Shown one piece after another: positions 52,742 through 62,230 of a stretch of 64,000 nucleotides of DNA. Position 1 is the first letter of the stretch; every line of letters starts with the position of its first letter. Under the pieces are notes generated by a model, which ran no database searches, was not told the origin of the DNA, and saw nothing but the letters and a program-made list of their open reading frames with translations. Made by a program: the position numbers and the translations under genes. Source of the stretch: Mucilaginibacter inviolabilis (GTDB lineage Bacteria > Bacteroidota > Bacteroidia > Sphingobacteriales > Sphingobacteriaceae); assembly GCF_011089895.1 (NCBI RefSeq), contig NZ_JAANAT010000001.1, positions 2,852,001 to 2,916,000 on the forward strand, given 5' to 3'.

Positions 52742-53749
52742 TTATCGAAAATAAAAATCGACTATGGAGTTAGTGGTCCCATTATTTTTTATAACCGTAT
52801 TTTTCCCTGATGGTGTAGGTCTTGCACCATCATTGGTTTGTATCCATGTAATTGGCTGATTGGTCGACCCGCTTCCAACATATTGCAGGTTCATTGACTT
52901 CATTGCAACGTATTGATCTGGCGGAAAAGAGGTATAACTACTGGCATATGATTCCCAGCATTCTATTACTTCATTTGCCGGATCGGGGTAAGTTTGGGTA
53001 TAAGTTATAGACGGATACCCGGTAAACCCTATAGTATATTTATATGCTCCGGGAGCGGCAGAAACCTGCGTCATTACCCCTGTTACAGTTGTACCACTGG
53101 CTATAGCCGCACTTGCATTGGAGTGAAAGTATGCCCCATTTGCATAACCCCAGTTTTGAACATACCAAATATGGCCATAGCCGTTGTTCCAACACAAAAC
53201 AGGCTGCATAAAGGCACTTCCGCCGTTAGCATTATCTGCCCCGTTCCACAAAAACTGTACGGTATCTGCGCCTGCAACCGGCGCGCTTGGAACAACCCAG
53301 GATGTAGAGAATGACTGGATGTTTTTTCCTGATGGCAGAGGAGAGTCGACATAATAACCGTTACCTAAAGTATTTCCCGAACTTTGAGTGGCCAGACTTT
53401 GTGTTAAAGTTTTTTTTACGGCATTAGTATTTGTTGCCTGGGTAGCGGAACCATAATCGGCCAGTATGGCCCCTGTTGTTGAATTTATTTTTTTAATATT
53501 TCCATCCACTACAGCTATTTCGGTACCCTGCTCCACTAAGTGTACTTTAGAGGCAGGCACTTTTCCAAAAGGGGTTAATACAAACTCCGTTTGTTGATTT
53601 GTTGCAGCAGCAACGGTTGTCTTAGCCGGATTTACTGCACCTTGTTTTTGACAGCCTGCAAATACCGCCGTAAAAAGGATCCCTGCTGTAAGCAGTACGA
53701 ATGAGCTTTTTTCCAACTTAGCGTTAGGATTAATTTTTTTGTGTTTCAT
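52742..53749 (-). CDS. Secreted lipoprotein with a beta-sandwich (eqolisin-like) domain
   Basis: Exported protein of 335 residues. The N-terminus ends AVFAGCQKQ, a lipobox with C32. Residues 45-125 are a low-complexity, T/A/N-rich linker. The C-terminal domain (about 135-335) is a tryptophan-rich beta sandwich with SFSTSWVVPSAP, VQFLWNGADNANGGSAFMQPVLCW, YVQNWGYANGAYF and EVIECWESYA. The glutamine in FMQPVLCW and the glutamate in EVIECWES recall the Q/E pair of G1 peptidases (eqolisins), but the match is loose. It could equally be a carbohydrate-binding or other lectin-like domain. Transcribed alone, leftward. Confidence 0.6.
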   Translation of the reverse strand: MKHKKINPNAKLEKSSFVLLTAGILFTAVFAGCQKQGAVNPAKTTVAAATNQQTEFVLTPFGKVPASKVHLVEQGTEIAVVDGNIKKINSTTGAILADYGSATQATNTNAVKKTLTQSLATQSSGNTLGNGYYVDSPLPSGKNIQSFSTSWVVPSAPVAGADTVQFLWNGADNANGGSAFMQPVLCWNNGYGHIWYVQNWGYANGAYFHSNASAAIASGTTVTGVMTQVSAAPGAYKYTIGFTGYPSITYTQTYPDPANEVIECWESYASSYTSFPPDQYVAMKSMNLQYVGSGSTNQPITWIQTNDGARPTPSGKNTVIKNNGTTNSIVDFYFR

Positions 53750-54149
53750 AATGATGTTAGTAATTTAGTTTGGTTTGATTGGTTGGTTTAAAAACGCGTT
53801 AACATATACGATGTATTGGCCATTTTAGTTAATTCTAAATTAACATTAAGCAACGCGGGCAATTCAAAAACATCAACGCAATCGTTTGTTTACCAATTAA
53901 ATAGCATTACTCGACTTTATCAAACAGGCGTCAGCAGTCAGCAACATCAATGGGTATAATTGAATATTATTTTTTTTTAAAAAGTAGAAATTTAATAGCA
54001 AATCTGCTTTAATTTTTATGACAGAAAGATAAACCAATGGTTAAATTGCAATTATTATAATTAAATCCCAAACAAACGTTTGCGTAATAATTTCTTGATA
54101 AACCTGCTATCAAATCAAACACTAACCACAGTACAGACAAGATATTTAT
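53750..54149. other. Intergenic region with a distant inverted repeat
   Basis: About 400 bp without a gene, in the gap between two minus-strand genes. A 16-bp sequence at 53876-53891 (ACGCAATCGTTTGTTT) recurs inverted at 54070-54085 with one mismatch. The 54070 copy contains the palindrome AAACGTTT. The pair could be two operator sites or the ends of a small element; the sequence between them codes for nothing recognisable. Confidence 0.45.
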
Positions 54150-55439
54150 CTATCCAAACACATTCTTTTTTACCAAAAAAATCGGTAACGAACCATGATC
54201 CAACACCCGGGAATGGAAATCCCTGATATTAAAATTCTTGCCCTGTTTCTTTTGTAGTTCTTCTTTCCAGTGCAGTAATTGCAGCGCGCCGTATTTGTAG
54301 GTTACTACCTGCGCGGGCCAGCGCCTCATGCGGGCTATTTCACGCATGGCTATATCATCCTGGTTGCGGATGTTCTTTTTCCAGAAGGCAAGGGCCTGAG
54401 CGTCGGTCCAGCCGTAATAGTTTAATCCAACATCAAGGGGTACACGTACAGATCGTACTATATCCCACTCCCACTTACCCATTTCATCATAAGGTGTTTG
54501 ATAGGCACCCAATTGCTTGCCCAGTTCTTCGGTATAGGCAGCCCAGCCTTCGGCCAAGCCTGCGTAAAAAAAGAGTTTTTGTACTTCGGAGGTTTTAGTT
54601 TGCGCCACTATACTGAGCTGGTAATGGTGTCCCGGAACAGCTTCATGAATAAAAAGCCAATCAAACTGGCGCTTATTGTAAGGCTTATCAAAAAGGTTAT
54701 AGTAAAAAGTATTGTCGTTGTAATAGCCCGGGGTTTGTGCCAGCTGCTTGGCGGCTCCCTTTTCTATTTTTAACGGCGGGATATTGGTATTGTTAAAAAG
54801 CCTGGGCAGGTTGGCATATACAATGGCCTTGGTATGCTCAAACTCATGCTGTACCTTTTCCGGATCTTTTTCAAAAAAAGAAGAATCATTTAAATGCTTA
54901 TAAAAAGCATCTTCGCTTAAACCGGTTTGCGCCCTCACGGCTTCTATATGTTTCTGTACCCGGGTAACTTCGGTTAAACCAAACTGGTAGATCTGATCGG
55001 GTGTAACGTCGGCATCAACCCAGCGCTTTAGTAAATACGCGTACCAGGCTTTGCCGTTGGGTATGGTAATGATACCACCTGTAGGTATTTGCGCCGGTTT
55101 ATGCTTAAGCCAGTCCTGCTCTAAAGCCAGGTGTTCCAGGTTGAGTTTGGTTTCATAGGCAATCAGCGCGTAATCCGTTTTTTGGGTAGGACTTAGCTCT
55201 TCAGACTTATAACTGGCAAGCTCCGTCTGTATCGATTTGAAAAACGTCAGCTGTTTTTGCAAGTCATCTGCCGAACCAATGCGCTCCAGCCCGGTTACAT
55301 AACTCAGGTCGAGCTCCGGCAAATTGAGCGCTTCATAACCACTTACAAACCTGCTGCAAAAAGCATCGAAGTTTTGCTGCTTGCTAGTATGGAATAACGA
55401 AAGTACACAAAGGCTGATCGTGGCTATAAAGGTCTTCAT
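54150..55439 (-). CDS. DUF885 family metallopeptidase-like protein
   Basis: Exported protein of 429 residues with an N-terminal hydrophobic segment (FIATISLCVLSLFHTS). The DUF885 hallmark is FIHEAVPGHHYQLS near 266-279, an HExxxGHH-type zinc site, followed by YAGLAEGWAAYTEEL, which gives the third ligand (E), and the C-terminal ARMRRWPAQVVTYKYGAL. Family members are M32/M2-like zinc carboxypeptidases or dipeptidases acting in the periplasm. It is shorter than the usual 550-600 residues, with a reduced N-terminal part. The substrate is unknown. Confidence 0.86.
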   Translation of the reverse strand: MKTFIATISLCVLSLFHTSKQQNFDAFCSRFVSGYEALNLPELDLSYVTGLERIGSADDLQKQLTFFKSIQTELASYKSEELSPTQKTDYALIAYETKLNLEHLALEQDWLKHKPAQIPTGGIITIPNGKAWYAYLLKRWVDADVTPDQIYQFGLTEVTRVQKHIEAVRAQTGLSEDAFYKHLNDSSFFEKDPEKVQHEFEHTKAIVYANLPRLFNNTNIPPLKIEKGAAKQLAQTPGYYNDNTFYYNLFDKPYNKRQFDWLFIHEAVPGHHYQLSIVAQTKTSEVQKLFFYAGLAEGWAAYTEELGKQLGAYQTPYDEMGKWEWDIVRSVRVPLDVGLNYYGWTDAQALAFWKKNIRNQDDIAMREIARMRRWPAQVVTYKYGALQLLHWKEELQKKQGKNFNIRDFHSRVLDHGSLPIFLVKKNVFG

Positions 55440-55496
55440 GATGTAATGACCAAAAGTTGCCTGCTTTGTTACATAATTTACTTAAAATAAGCTGAT

Positions 55497-55835
55497 TTAT
55501 AGACTAAAGACTTCTTTCAAAAGCTTAAATATATTTTTAGTGCCACCAAAAATACCAGACCACCCTCTATTGTTACCGTCGGCAAAATAAGCACGCGATA
55601 ATTCGCCATTACTGCCGTAGTATTCAACTTTTACCCAATTATTTATAAAGTCTCTGCCTTGCTTGCCATAGGATATAGAAATAATTTCTGTAATAACTAT
55701 TTCTGTTTTAGTTCCTCTAAAACTTAATATACCTGGAGATATATTTAAGATTCCTATATCGTCCATAGCCATTACCTGTTTCTTTTGCCGGGTGTTTTCA
55801 GAAGAAAGGTACCATACATTGTTTAATGCACTCAT
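55497..55835 (-). CDS. Hypothetical protein, PH-like fold
   Basis: I do not recognise it as a named family. The 112 residues contain strands that look like a PH/GRAM-type domain: GILNISPGILSFRG, TEIVITEIISISYGKQG, NWVKVEYYGSNGELSRAYFADG, and a final helix KNIFKLLKEVF. There is no signal peptide. It lies 11 bp after the AsmA-like gene on the same strand, so they may be co-transcribed; whether it acts with AsmA is unknown. Confidence 0.65.
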   Translation of the reverse strand: MSALNNVWYLSSENTRQKKQVMAMDDIGILNISPGILSFRGTKTEIVITEIISISYGKQGRDFINNWVKVEYYGSNGELSRAYFADGNNRGWSGIFGGTKNIFKLLKEVFSL

Positions 55836-55846
55836 TTGTGGTTATA

Positions 55847-58800
55847 TTACTGATCCTCCGTTGTTTCCTTCAGCTCATCTTCCTTCTTGGCTTTCCCCAT
55901 TTTTATTTTGGGGTTTTCCTGAGTGCCGGTGATGGTCATCGGGATGCCGAATATACCGAATGGTGGTAGGCCTAATCTGAATTGCAAGTTCAGTTTGCCA
56001 TCCAGGCTCACCTGGCCTTCAAACCTTGGCCGGAAACCGGCCATACGCATTTTGGTGCGTTCAATGGTCATGATATTATTGGCGATGGTGCTTTTAATAT
56101 CCACTTTGCTAACATCGCCTTTGGCCAGGCTATCGTGCCCTGTTTGTTTGCCTACCGCACTGAACAATTTAAAGCCATACAGCTTCACCTTCTTTACAGA
56201 AAGCACGCCGCCACCCTTTATAGAAGGATAAATGGGTTTCATATCACCGTTGAGTTTACCATTTAGCTTATAATCTAACGACACAATACCCTGCACATGC
56301 GCGGCTGATGAAGCCATGTCATGAAACATCTTTACTTCTTTATAAGCACGCTGTATATCAAACTCTTTAGCATTGATGTGGTAATCAAAATAGGCCTTTT
56401 GCGGTGTGGTGCTGCCATAAGTAGCATCCATAATCACAGGTGCGCCTATCAGGGTAAAGCCGGTTTGTTTCAGGATGATCTGCCCTTTGCTGATGCTCAT
56501 TTGCCCCTTGGCATCGCTAATGTCGAGTCCCATGTATTTTACTTTTTTCACATTGGCAGTAAAATCAAGGTCGAGGTTGGCGGGTACCAGGATAACCCCG
56601 TTTGATTTGGTAGGTGTAGGTTTAGCCGATGCCGGAGTACCTGCAAAAGCCATAAAATCATCGGCAATGATCAGATCACTTTGCAGATTAAATTGTCCTT
56701 TTAATGGTGAATTTTGTTTAACGGCATAATCAATAACATTTGACAAGGCGCCATTCAAAACAATCACCGATTTACCATAATTAGCCGTAAACTGATCAAA
56801 CTTCATCTTATCCTGGTTAAAGCTAAACAGTCCGGTTTTGATCAGGAAAGGTTTGGGAAATAGCTCCGAACGAAGCGTGATATCCTTCACTTTCATGGTA
56901 CCCGAGTTAGCCAACAGGTTATATCTGCCTGCAAGGGCATCGCTTTGTTTTCCTTTTAGTGAAAAGTTGGTGCTGATAAAGCCTTTTACATCATAGCCTT
57001 TCATCGCAAACACCTGGTAGATTTTGCCAATATCCAATTGCCCGCGCGAGGCTATACGGTAATTCAGATCGTCAAAATTGTGCAGATCGGCTTTCAGCAT
57101 AAAAGGCTGTCCTTCAAAATTAAAAGATACCGGTTTAATGTTCACTTTCAACCCTTTTAATGAGGTGGTGGTGTTGGTAATATTGGCGCTCACCTGTATA
57201 TCCTTCACCGGGTGCGGGTAGTATTTGGTTTGAATATAGCCGTTCTTCAATTCCAGTTTGGCATCGGTAACCGGGAATATCCGGCGTTCGGGAATGTACC
57301 TGCCTTTAATCTGCAAATTCGCGTCCAGGTCGCCGCGTACATCCATACCGCTATCGGCGGGTAAAAACTGTTTCACATCGCTCAAGTGGAATTTGGTTTG
57401 AAGCCCCGCGTCGATCATGGCACCAGCAGTGTTACTCAGTTTTAAATACCCTTTGATATAGTTATTAAGAGCTATGGCATTCAGGTTATCTACCTGCAGG
57501 GTGGCATGTGCTATATCATGATCGGGACAAGCCGCATTCAGATTGAAGCTAATGTTTTTAAGTGCCTCGGGCAGGTTGGCATATTTGATATACCCGTCCC
57601 GGAAGGTGGAATGCAGGGTAAATTTAGGGATACTGGTGATCACTGTTTCGGTCTTTGGCCGTAACCCACCGGTTCTTTTCAGTCCTTTGGCATACTTACC
57701 TTCGGCCAGCAGGTGCAGCGAATAGCGTCCTTTCAGGTCGACAGCCTTAACACCAAAGGCAAGGTTCCATTTTTGCAGATCGACCTCGGTATTGATCTTG
57801 GCGAAGATCTGTGGTTCCTTGACCCCTTTCACCTTGATCACCGAGCCAAAATAATCTTTACCAATGTTAAAATAGATCGAATCGACATTAAGATTTAAGC
57901 TATCCGGATTAAGGCCCGGCAGTTTTGCATTCATGTTGATGAACACATTTTTCACCGGCTCGGGGGTGCTTTTGTTCACTACGGCACCATCACGTACCTT
58001 CATATTGAAAGTAAAGTCGGGCATGATGTTTTTGGAGGCGATGTATTTACCGGTTAACGCAATCTGGATATTACCGTTACCGCTGATATCCATATTATCT
58101 ACATATTTTTCATACTCGGCAGGCAGCGCGGTAAAAATATCTCCCAGATCGTTCTGGTCGGATGTGATCCGGAAATCCATATCATAACCTTCTTTCAGGA
58201 ACTCAAACCGGCCCTTAAATTTAACCGGCAGCTTATTAATGAGCAGATCGTTTTTCTGAAAGGCAAAAGCCAATGATTTGGTATTGATGCTGGTGACCAG
58301 GTCGGCATTTACTTTTTTATGATGAACATAGCTTTTACCGCCATAAATAAAGTCGACAGAGGCTGCAGCGATATGGCTCGACAGATCAAAAATATCTTTA
58401 CTCAAATCGCCGCTGCCCTTATAATTAAACCCGGTGGCCTCAATTTGCATGGGAACCGACTTATCATCATATACCAACCGGCTTTTTTCAATCAGGATTT
58501 GTTCAATACCCAGCGATGCACTGCTGGTATCGGCCGCATTCGCGGGTTTGCTATCTTTTGATTTGTATACGTTGTAGTTGGCCTTACCGCTGCTATCAAC
58601 CTTAATATTGATAACCGCCTGACTGAGGTATATTTTATTGATATTGATCTTGCTTTTAAATACCGACGAAAGATCTATCGCCAGCGAAACTTCTTTGGCT
58701 GCAACCAGGGTGTCATTCTGGAAAGGTGCGCTGCCATCTAACAAAAAATCATTTAACGTAAGGGTAAGTGCCGGGAATCTTTTAAAGAACGACAGTCGCG

Positions 58801-58975
58801 TACTGGTAAAATTCAGTTTACCGTTGATGCTGCCGCCAGCCCATTGTTTAATCTTGTTAGTAATAGTTTGAGGAAAAAGATAAGGCAACAGAAACATCAG
58901 CGCCAGCAAGCTCACCAATGTTATACCACTTATTTTGAGCGTTTTAAATATGATTTTTTTGATCGGCATCGGCAT
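55847..58975 (-). CDS. AsmA-like inner membrane protein
   Basis: Large protein of 1042 residues with one N-terminal transmembrane helix (about 13-32) and a periplasmic beta-rich remainder. The AsmA family start is clear: WAGGSINGKLNFTSTRLSFFKRFPALTLTLNDFLL, then SSVFKSKININKIYLSQ. The C-terminal AsmA_2 part contains GVLSVKKVKLYGFKLFSAVGK and MAGFRPRFEGQVSLDGKLNLQFRLG, the strand-swap motif at the end. Such proteins are thought to bridge the periplasm and carry phospholipids to the outer membrane, or to modulate its assembly. The long length is normal in Bacteroidota. It ends with a charged tail. Confidence 0.9.
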   Translation of the reverse strand: MPMPIKKIIFKTLKISGITLVSLLALMFLLPYLFPQTITNKIKQWAGGSINGKLNFTSTRLSFFKRFPALTLTLNDFLLDGSAPFQNDTLVAAKEVSLAIDLSSVFKSKININKIYLSQAVINIKVDSSGKANYNVYKSKDSKPANAADTSSASLGIEQILIEKSRLVYDDKSVPMQIEATGFNYKGSGDLSKDIFDLSSHIAAASVDFIYGGKSYVHHKKVNADLVTSINTKSLAFAFQKNDLLINKLPVKFKGRFEFLKEGYDMDFRITSDQNDLGDIFTALPAEYEKYVDNMDISGNGNIQIALTGKYIASKNIMPDFTFNMKVRDGAVVNKSTPEPVKNVFINMNAKLPGLNPDSLNLNVDSIYFNIGKDYFGSVIKVKGVKEPQIFAKINTEVDLQKWNLAFGVKAVDLKGRYSLHLLAEGKYAKGLKRTGGLRPKTETVITSIPKFTLHSTFRDGYIKYANLPEALKNISFNLNAACPDHDIAHATLQVDNLNAIALNNYIKGYLKLSNTAGAMIDAGLQTKFHLSDVKQFLPADSGMDVRGDLDANLQIKGRYIPERRIFPVTDAKLELKNGYIQTKYYPHPVKDIQVSANITNTTTSLKGLKVNIKPVSFNFEGQPFMLKADLHNFDDLNYRIASRGQLDIGKIYQVFAMKGYDVKGFISTNFSLKGKQSDALAGRYNLLANSGTMKVKDITLRSELFPKPFLIKTGLFSFNQDKMKFDQFTANYGKSVIVLNGALSNVIDYAVKQNSPLKGQFNLQSDLIIADDFMAFAGTPASAKPTPTKSNGVILVPANLDLDFTANVKKVKYMGLDISDAKGQMSISKGQIILKQTGFTLIGAPVIMDATYGSTTPQKAYFDYHINAKEFDIQRAYKEVKMFHDMASSAAHVQGIVSLDYKLNGKLNGDMKPIYPSIKGGGVLSVKKVKLYGFKLFSAVGKQTGHDSLAKGDVSKVDIKSTIANNIMTIERTKMRMAGFRPRFEGQVSLDGKLNLQFRLGLPPFGIFGIPMTITGTQENPKIKMGKAKKEDELKETTEDQ

Positions 58976-59454
58976 AAAAATAATTGCAGATAAGGAGCTA
59001 TGAAGATAAGGATAAAAGCCAAACGCCGTGGGTAAAATAATTATTAAGCCTTTTTAGGTAAAATGTTTTAACTGATGATTAAATGAATAAATATTATTCA
59101 ACCGGTGTATCGAATACACCGGTTTCAGCGTATTGTATATTGTCGGTACTATAAGTTCCTTGTCCCCATTACGGGCCCCTCCAAAGGGGCCCGGGGGCAG
59201 GGATATTTTTAGCTACCTAAAATTACTTAGTTCAGAGTAAAAACCCATTGCAATAACTCAACGTGAATTCGATATAAGGAAGTGCAATACCAATAAAAAA
59301 GTGTCATTTCGAACGAGGTACGAGGAGAAATCTTCTTCGATTTGCAATTGAAACTTTGCCCCACGTAGAAGATTTCCCCTCACCCTATCACTTTGTCCAT
59401 CGCTGTTTGTCGAAATGATATGGAGGTTTTCTTGAACTCGAATTAACCTATTGA
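58976..59454. other. Intergenic region with hairpins and a repeat element
   Basis: No gene is found in these 479 bp. It holds a 10-bp hairpin at 59100-59124 (CCGGTGTA stem), a GC-rich hairpin at 59172-59193 (CGGGCCCCT with its complement), and a longer palindromic element at 59302-59420, listed separately. The hairpins lack T-runs, so they may be structured DNA or RNA, or repeat remnants rather than terminators. Confidence 0.5.
59302..59420. repeat. Palindromic interspersed element (TGTCATTTCGAA type)
   Basis: About 119 bp with nested inverted repeats: TGTCATTTCGA at 59302-59312 pairs with 59410-59420 (10 of 11), and GAGGAGAAATCTTCT at 59322-59336 pairs with 59367-59381 (14 of 15). It carries no gene and shares the TGTCAT end with the other two elements in the window. 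Confidence 0.65.
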
Positions 59455-60420
59455 TCAGGGAATTAAAATAATCTTCCCGGTACTTTGTTTGCTTTCCATA
59501 TACTCATGGGCCAGTTTGCCATAGGCCAGTTTAAAGGATTTGGGAACCTGCAGTACCAATTGCCCGGAAGTTATCCAGTTAAACAACACCCCTGATCGTT
59601 TGATCCGCTCCTCTTTTGAATCCAGGTAACTCCAAAGGTCACCGCCCGTAATGGTTTGCGAGCGATCCATCAAAAGTTCCAATGATGGAGGAGGCTCGGG
59701 CAATCCGCCGGCTTTGCCATATAACACTACGGTACCTAACGTACGGGTTACCTCTAAACTGTCATTCAATGTTTTTGCTACACTATCATAGGTTACATCT
59801 GCACCTTTGCCACCGGTATAGTTTAATACCTTTTCTTTCCAATTATCCTGATATAAAAAAACGGTATCGGCTCCCGCTGCCAGAGCGGTTGCTTTTTTAG
59901 CTTCGGAGGATGTAAGCCCGATAACTTTTGCACCCAGCAACTTGCATATTTGTGTAAGCAACTGACCAACACCTCCGGCTACTGCATGTAGCAAAACGGT
60001 TTCGCCGGGCTTAACCGGATAGCTATCTGTTGCCAGGTAATGCGCAGTCATGCCTTGTAAAAGGATAGCGGCAGCTGTCTCAAAGCTTATTTCGTCAGGT
60101 AAAGGAATAGCGTGGGTTACGGGAACGGCAACCAGCTCGGCATTAGCAAAGGGTACATCTCCAAAACTCACCCTACCGCCCACTTTAAAATCAGGATGGC
60201 CATTATTGTCAGCTACTATACCGGCGCCCTCGTAACCCGCAATATAGGGAGGCTTACCCAACAGGTGGTAATTCCCTTTGCGTCTTTCGGTATCAGAAAA
60301 GTTAAGTCCGATGGCTTTCATTTCAACCAGTATATCCCCTGTTTTTAATACAGGTGGAGCGATCTCCTGATATTGAAGAACCCCGGGATCGCCAAATGAG
60401 GAAAATGTTAATGCTTTCAT
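59455..60420 (-). CDS. Quinone-oxidoreductase-like MDR alcohol dehydrogenase
   Basis: Medium-chain dehydrogenase/reductase of 321 residues in the zinc-independent quinone oxidoreductase branch. The N-terminal GroES-like part contains KAIGLNFSDTERRKGNY and PYIAGYEGAGIV. The Rossmann part has the cofactor motif AVAGGVGQLLTQICKLLGA near 149-167 and GADVTYDSVAKT. The cysteine and histidine ligands of structural and catalytic zinc are absent, as in QOR. It probably reduces quinones or other carbonyls with NADPH. It is a single-gene unit facing left. Confidence 0.9.
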   Translation of the reverse strand: MKALTFSSFGDPGVLQYQEIAPPVLKTGDILVEMKAIGLNFSDTERRKGNYHLLGKPPYIAGYEGAGIVADNNGHPDFKVGGRVSFGDVPFANAELVAVPVTHAIPLPDEISFETAAAILLQGMTAHYLATDSYPVKPGETVLLHAVAGGVGQLLTQICKLLGAKVIGLTSSEAKKATALAAGADTVFLYQDNWKEKVLNYTGGKGADVTYDSVAKTLNDSLEVTRTLGTVVLYGKAGGLPEPPPSLELLMDRSQTITGGDLWSYLDSKEERIKRSGVLFNWITSGQLVLQVPKSFKLAYGKLAHEYMESKQSTGKIILIP

Positions 60421-60627
60421 ATCATCTAATATCTGTCTTTTTTAGATCATCGATTTAACATGGCTGATAATTCAACATAAACAGACAATAGCATGATATT
60501 TTGAACAGCCGTTCTACCCAAATAACGTAACATTTAATTTACAGATAAAATTTCGATCATCTGTAGCATTCTTACCTGTGCTATACGTAAGGTTGGGTAT
60601 ATGTTTATCTCTACAACAATTAATTTT

Positions 60628-61347
60628 ATGAAATACGTTCAACAAAATTTAAAAAGGCGGGCAGGCATAGTCGGGATGATATGTTTGCTGGCTGTACTGC
60701 TTACTTCCTGCTTAAAAAATCATGACAATGACTATGTTGAACCTCCGGTAGCATTTTTGTCGGTAATCAACGCCTCACCGGATTCACAACCTGTAAACTT
60801 CTTTTTGGATCAGAACCGCGCCAATGATTTCCCCATCAATTACGGACATGGGATCGACTACATCAGGGCCTATCCGGGTAAAAGGGTAGCCAGCTTTTAT
60901 ATAGCGGGTACACAGCAAAAGCTTAAAGGAGATACCATAAATCTTACCGCCCAAAAATTCTACTCCATGTATTTGTCTAACGTGGCCGCCACCCCGGATA
61001 TGATATTAACCACCGATTCCATCAGTCGCCCGGACGCAGGAAAGGCCACTATTCGCCTCGTAAATGTTAGCCCGGATGCCGGTGCGGTTGACCTGGGAAT
61101 AAAAGCAAGCACCTTACTGGCCAGCAATCAGCCATATAAAGGAGCCTCGGTTTTTGTACCCATACAAGGCAACAGCACTTATACACTGGAAGTTCGCAAG
61201 GCAGGAACTACCACCGTTTTGGCCACATTACAAGATGTAAAACTGAACAGCGGTTCGGTATATACCATATGGCTACAAGGACTGGCCGCAGCCACCGACC
61301 AAAAGAAGCTTAGCGCAAACGTACAAACTAACGCCTTTTATTATTAA
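60628..61347 (+). CDS. DUF4397 domain lipoprotein
   Basis: Exported lipoprotein of about 239 residues. The N-terminus KYVQQNLKRRAG is basic, then a hydrophobic stretch ends LLTSCLKN, a good lipobox. The mature part holds the DUF4397 beta-sandwich: FLSVINASPDSQPVNFFLDQNR (about 42-65) and ATIRLVNVSPDAGAVDLGI, the two N-x-S-P-D motifs of the repeat. A start at 60601 is also open; the ATG at 60628 gives the more typical signal peptide. DUF4397 proteins are surface-exposed, often near polysaccharide-use loci; function is unknown. Confidence 0.85.
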   Translation: MKYVQQNLKRRAGIVGMICLLAVLLTSCLKNHDNDYVEPPVAFLSVINASPDSQPVNFFLDQNRANDFPINYGHGIDYIRAYPGKRVASFYIAGTQQKLKGDTINLTAQKFYSMYLSNVAATPDMILTTDSISRPDAGKATIRLVNVSPDAGAVDLGIKASTLLASNQPYKGASVFVPIQGNSTYTLEVRKAGTTTVLATLQDVKLNSGSVYTIWLQGLAAATDQKKLSANVQTNAFYY

Positions 61348-61367
61348 TTAAAAACACCTCTCAAATA

Positions 61368-61409
61368 AAACAAAAAGCCTCTGCAATGTATTGCAGAGGC
61401 TTTTTGTTT
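61368..61409. terminator. Intrinsic terminator
   Basis: A perfect 19-bp stem (61368-61386 with 61391-61409), 4-nt loop, with the T-run built into the end of the right arm. It ends the DUF4397 transcript on the plus strand. Confidence 0.9.
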
Positions 61410-61507
61410 TAAGGTGCATTTTTATTTCCAAAATTCTTCTAAGAATCAACGCTTTAATTAAACTTTGTGGCGATTTTTGAGTCTAAACAACACAAATTAT
61501 TCAACCT

Positions 61508-62230
61508 ATGAAAACATTACTTATCATTTGCGTGGCTATAGGGCTATTATCGTCATGCAGTACCTACCAGATGAATACACTCAGCAGCACCAACACTGTT
61601 CATAACGAACAAACCGGTGAATTTAAACTGGAGAACGATTCCGTGAAGATCCTTTACTCTTTTGCGGGTGAAAACGTGCCCATCCGCATCAATATTTATA
61701 ACAAACTCAACGAACCTATTTATGCCGACTGGGAACGCTCTGCCTTTGTTATGGATAAAAAAAGCACCAGTTATGCCAATGGCGTTTTACAGGTAAATGG
61801 ATCGATATCCTCAACATCCATAGGCCGCGGAATCCGTTATTCTGATGGAAATATCAGTGCTCAGGTAACTCTCCCACAGAACGTAACTTTTATTCCTCCC
61901 CATTCCCAGGTCAGTAAAACCATCACCAATGTAGATAGCCGGGAGTTTCAGTATATTGCTGATACGCTTTTTGCAAAATCAAAATTACCTTCGGGTTTTG
62001 GCGGCAGCGATCTCAAGGTAAAAATAGCGAAGTTTGAGAAGGACAACAGCCCTTTGTTTTTCAAAAGCTATTTAACTTTGTATACCCTTAATAACAGCGT
62101 GCAAAAGCTCATCACCTATCAGAACGATTTTTATGTTTCAGAGGCGTTCAGGTCATCCTTAGGTCCTGAGAATTTCGCAAATTTCGGAGATAACAGGGGC
62201 GATCATTTTTATATTAAAATACCCAACTAA
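61508..62230 (+). CDS. Hypothetical lipoprotein
   Basis: I do not recognise a named family. The protein has 240 residues with a lipoprotein signal peptide ending IGLLSSCST (C17). The mature part is beta-rich, with FKLENDSVKILYSFAGENVPIRINIYNKL near the N-terminus, resembling an immunoglobulin-like envelope domain. A central TFIPPHSQVSKTITNV motif is followed by a TLYTLNNSVQKL segment. It is probably attached to the outer membrane. It stands alone between the DUF4397 lipoprotein and the ECF sigma factor; no link is shown. Confidence 0.7.
   Translation: MKTLLIICVAIGLLSSCSTYQMNTLSSTNTVHNEQTGEFKLENDSVKILYSFAGENVPIRINIYNKLNEPIYADWERSAFVMDKKSTSYANGVLQVNGSISSTSIGRGIRYSDGNISAQVTLPQNVTFIPPHSQVSKTITNVDSREFQYIADTLFAKSKLPSGFGGSDLKVKIAKFEKDNSPLFFKSYLTLYTLNNSVQKLITYQNDFYVSEAFRSSLGPENFANFGDNRGDHFYIKIPN

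Noticed and set aside
59172..59193. GC-rich hairpin CGGGCCCCT considered as a terminator
   Set aside because: No T-run follows on either strand; it is more likely a repeat remnant.
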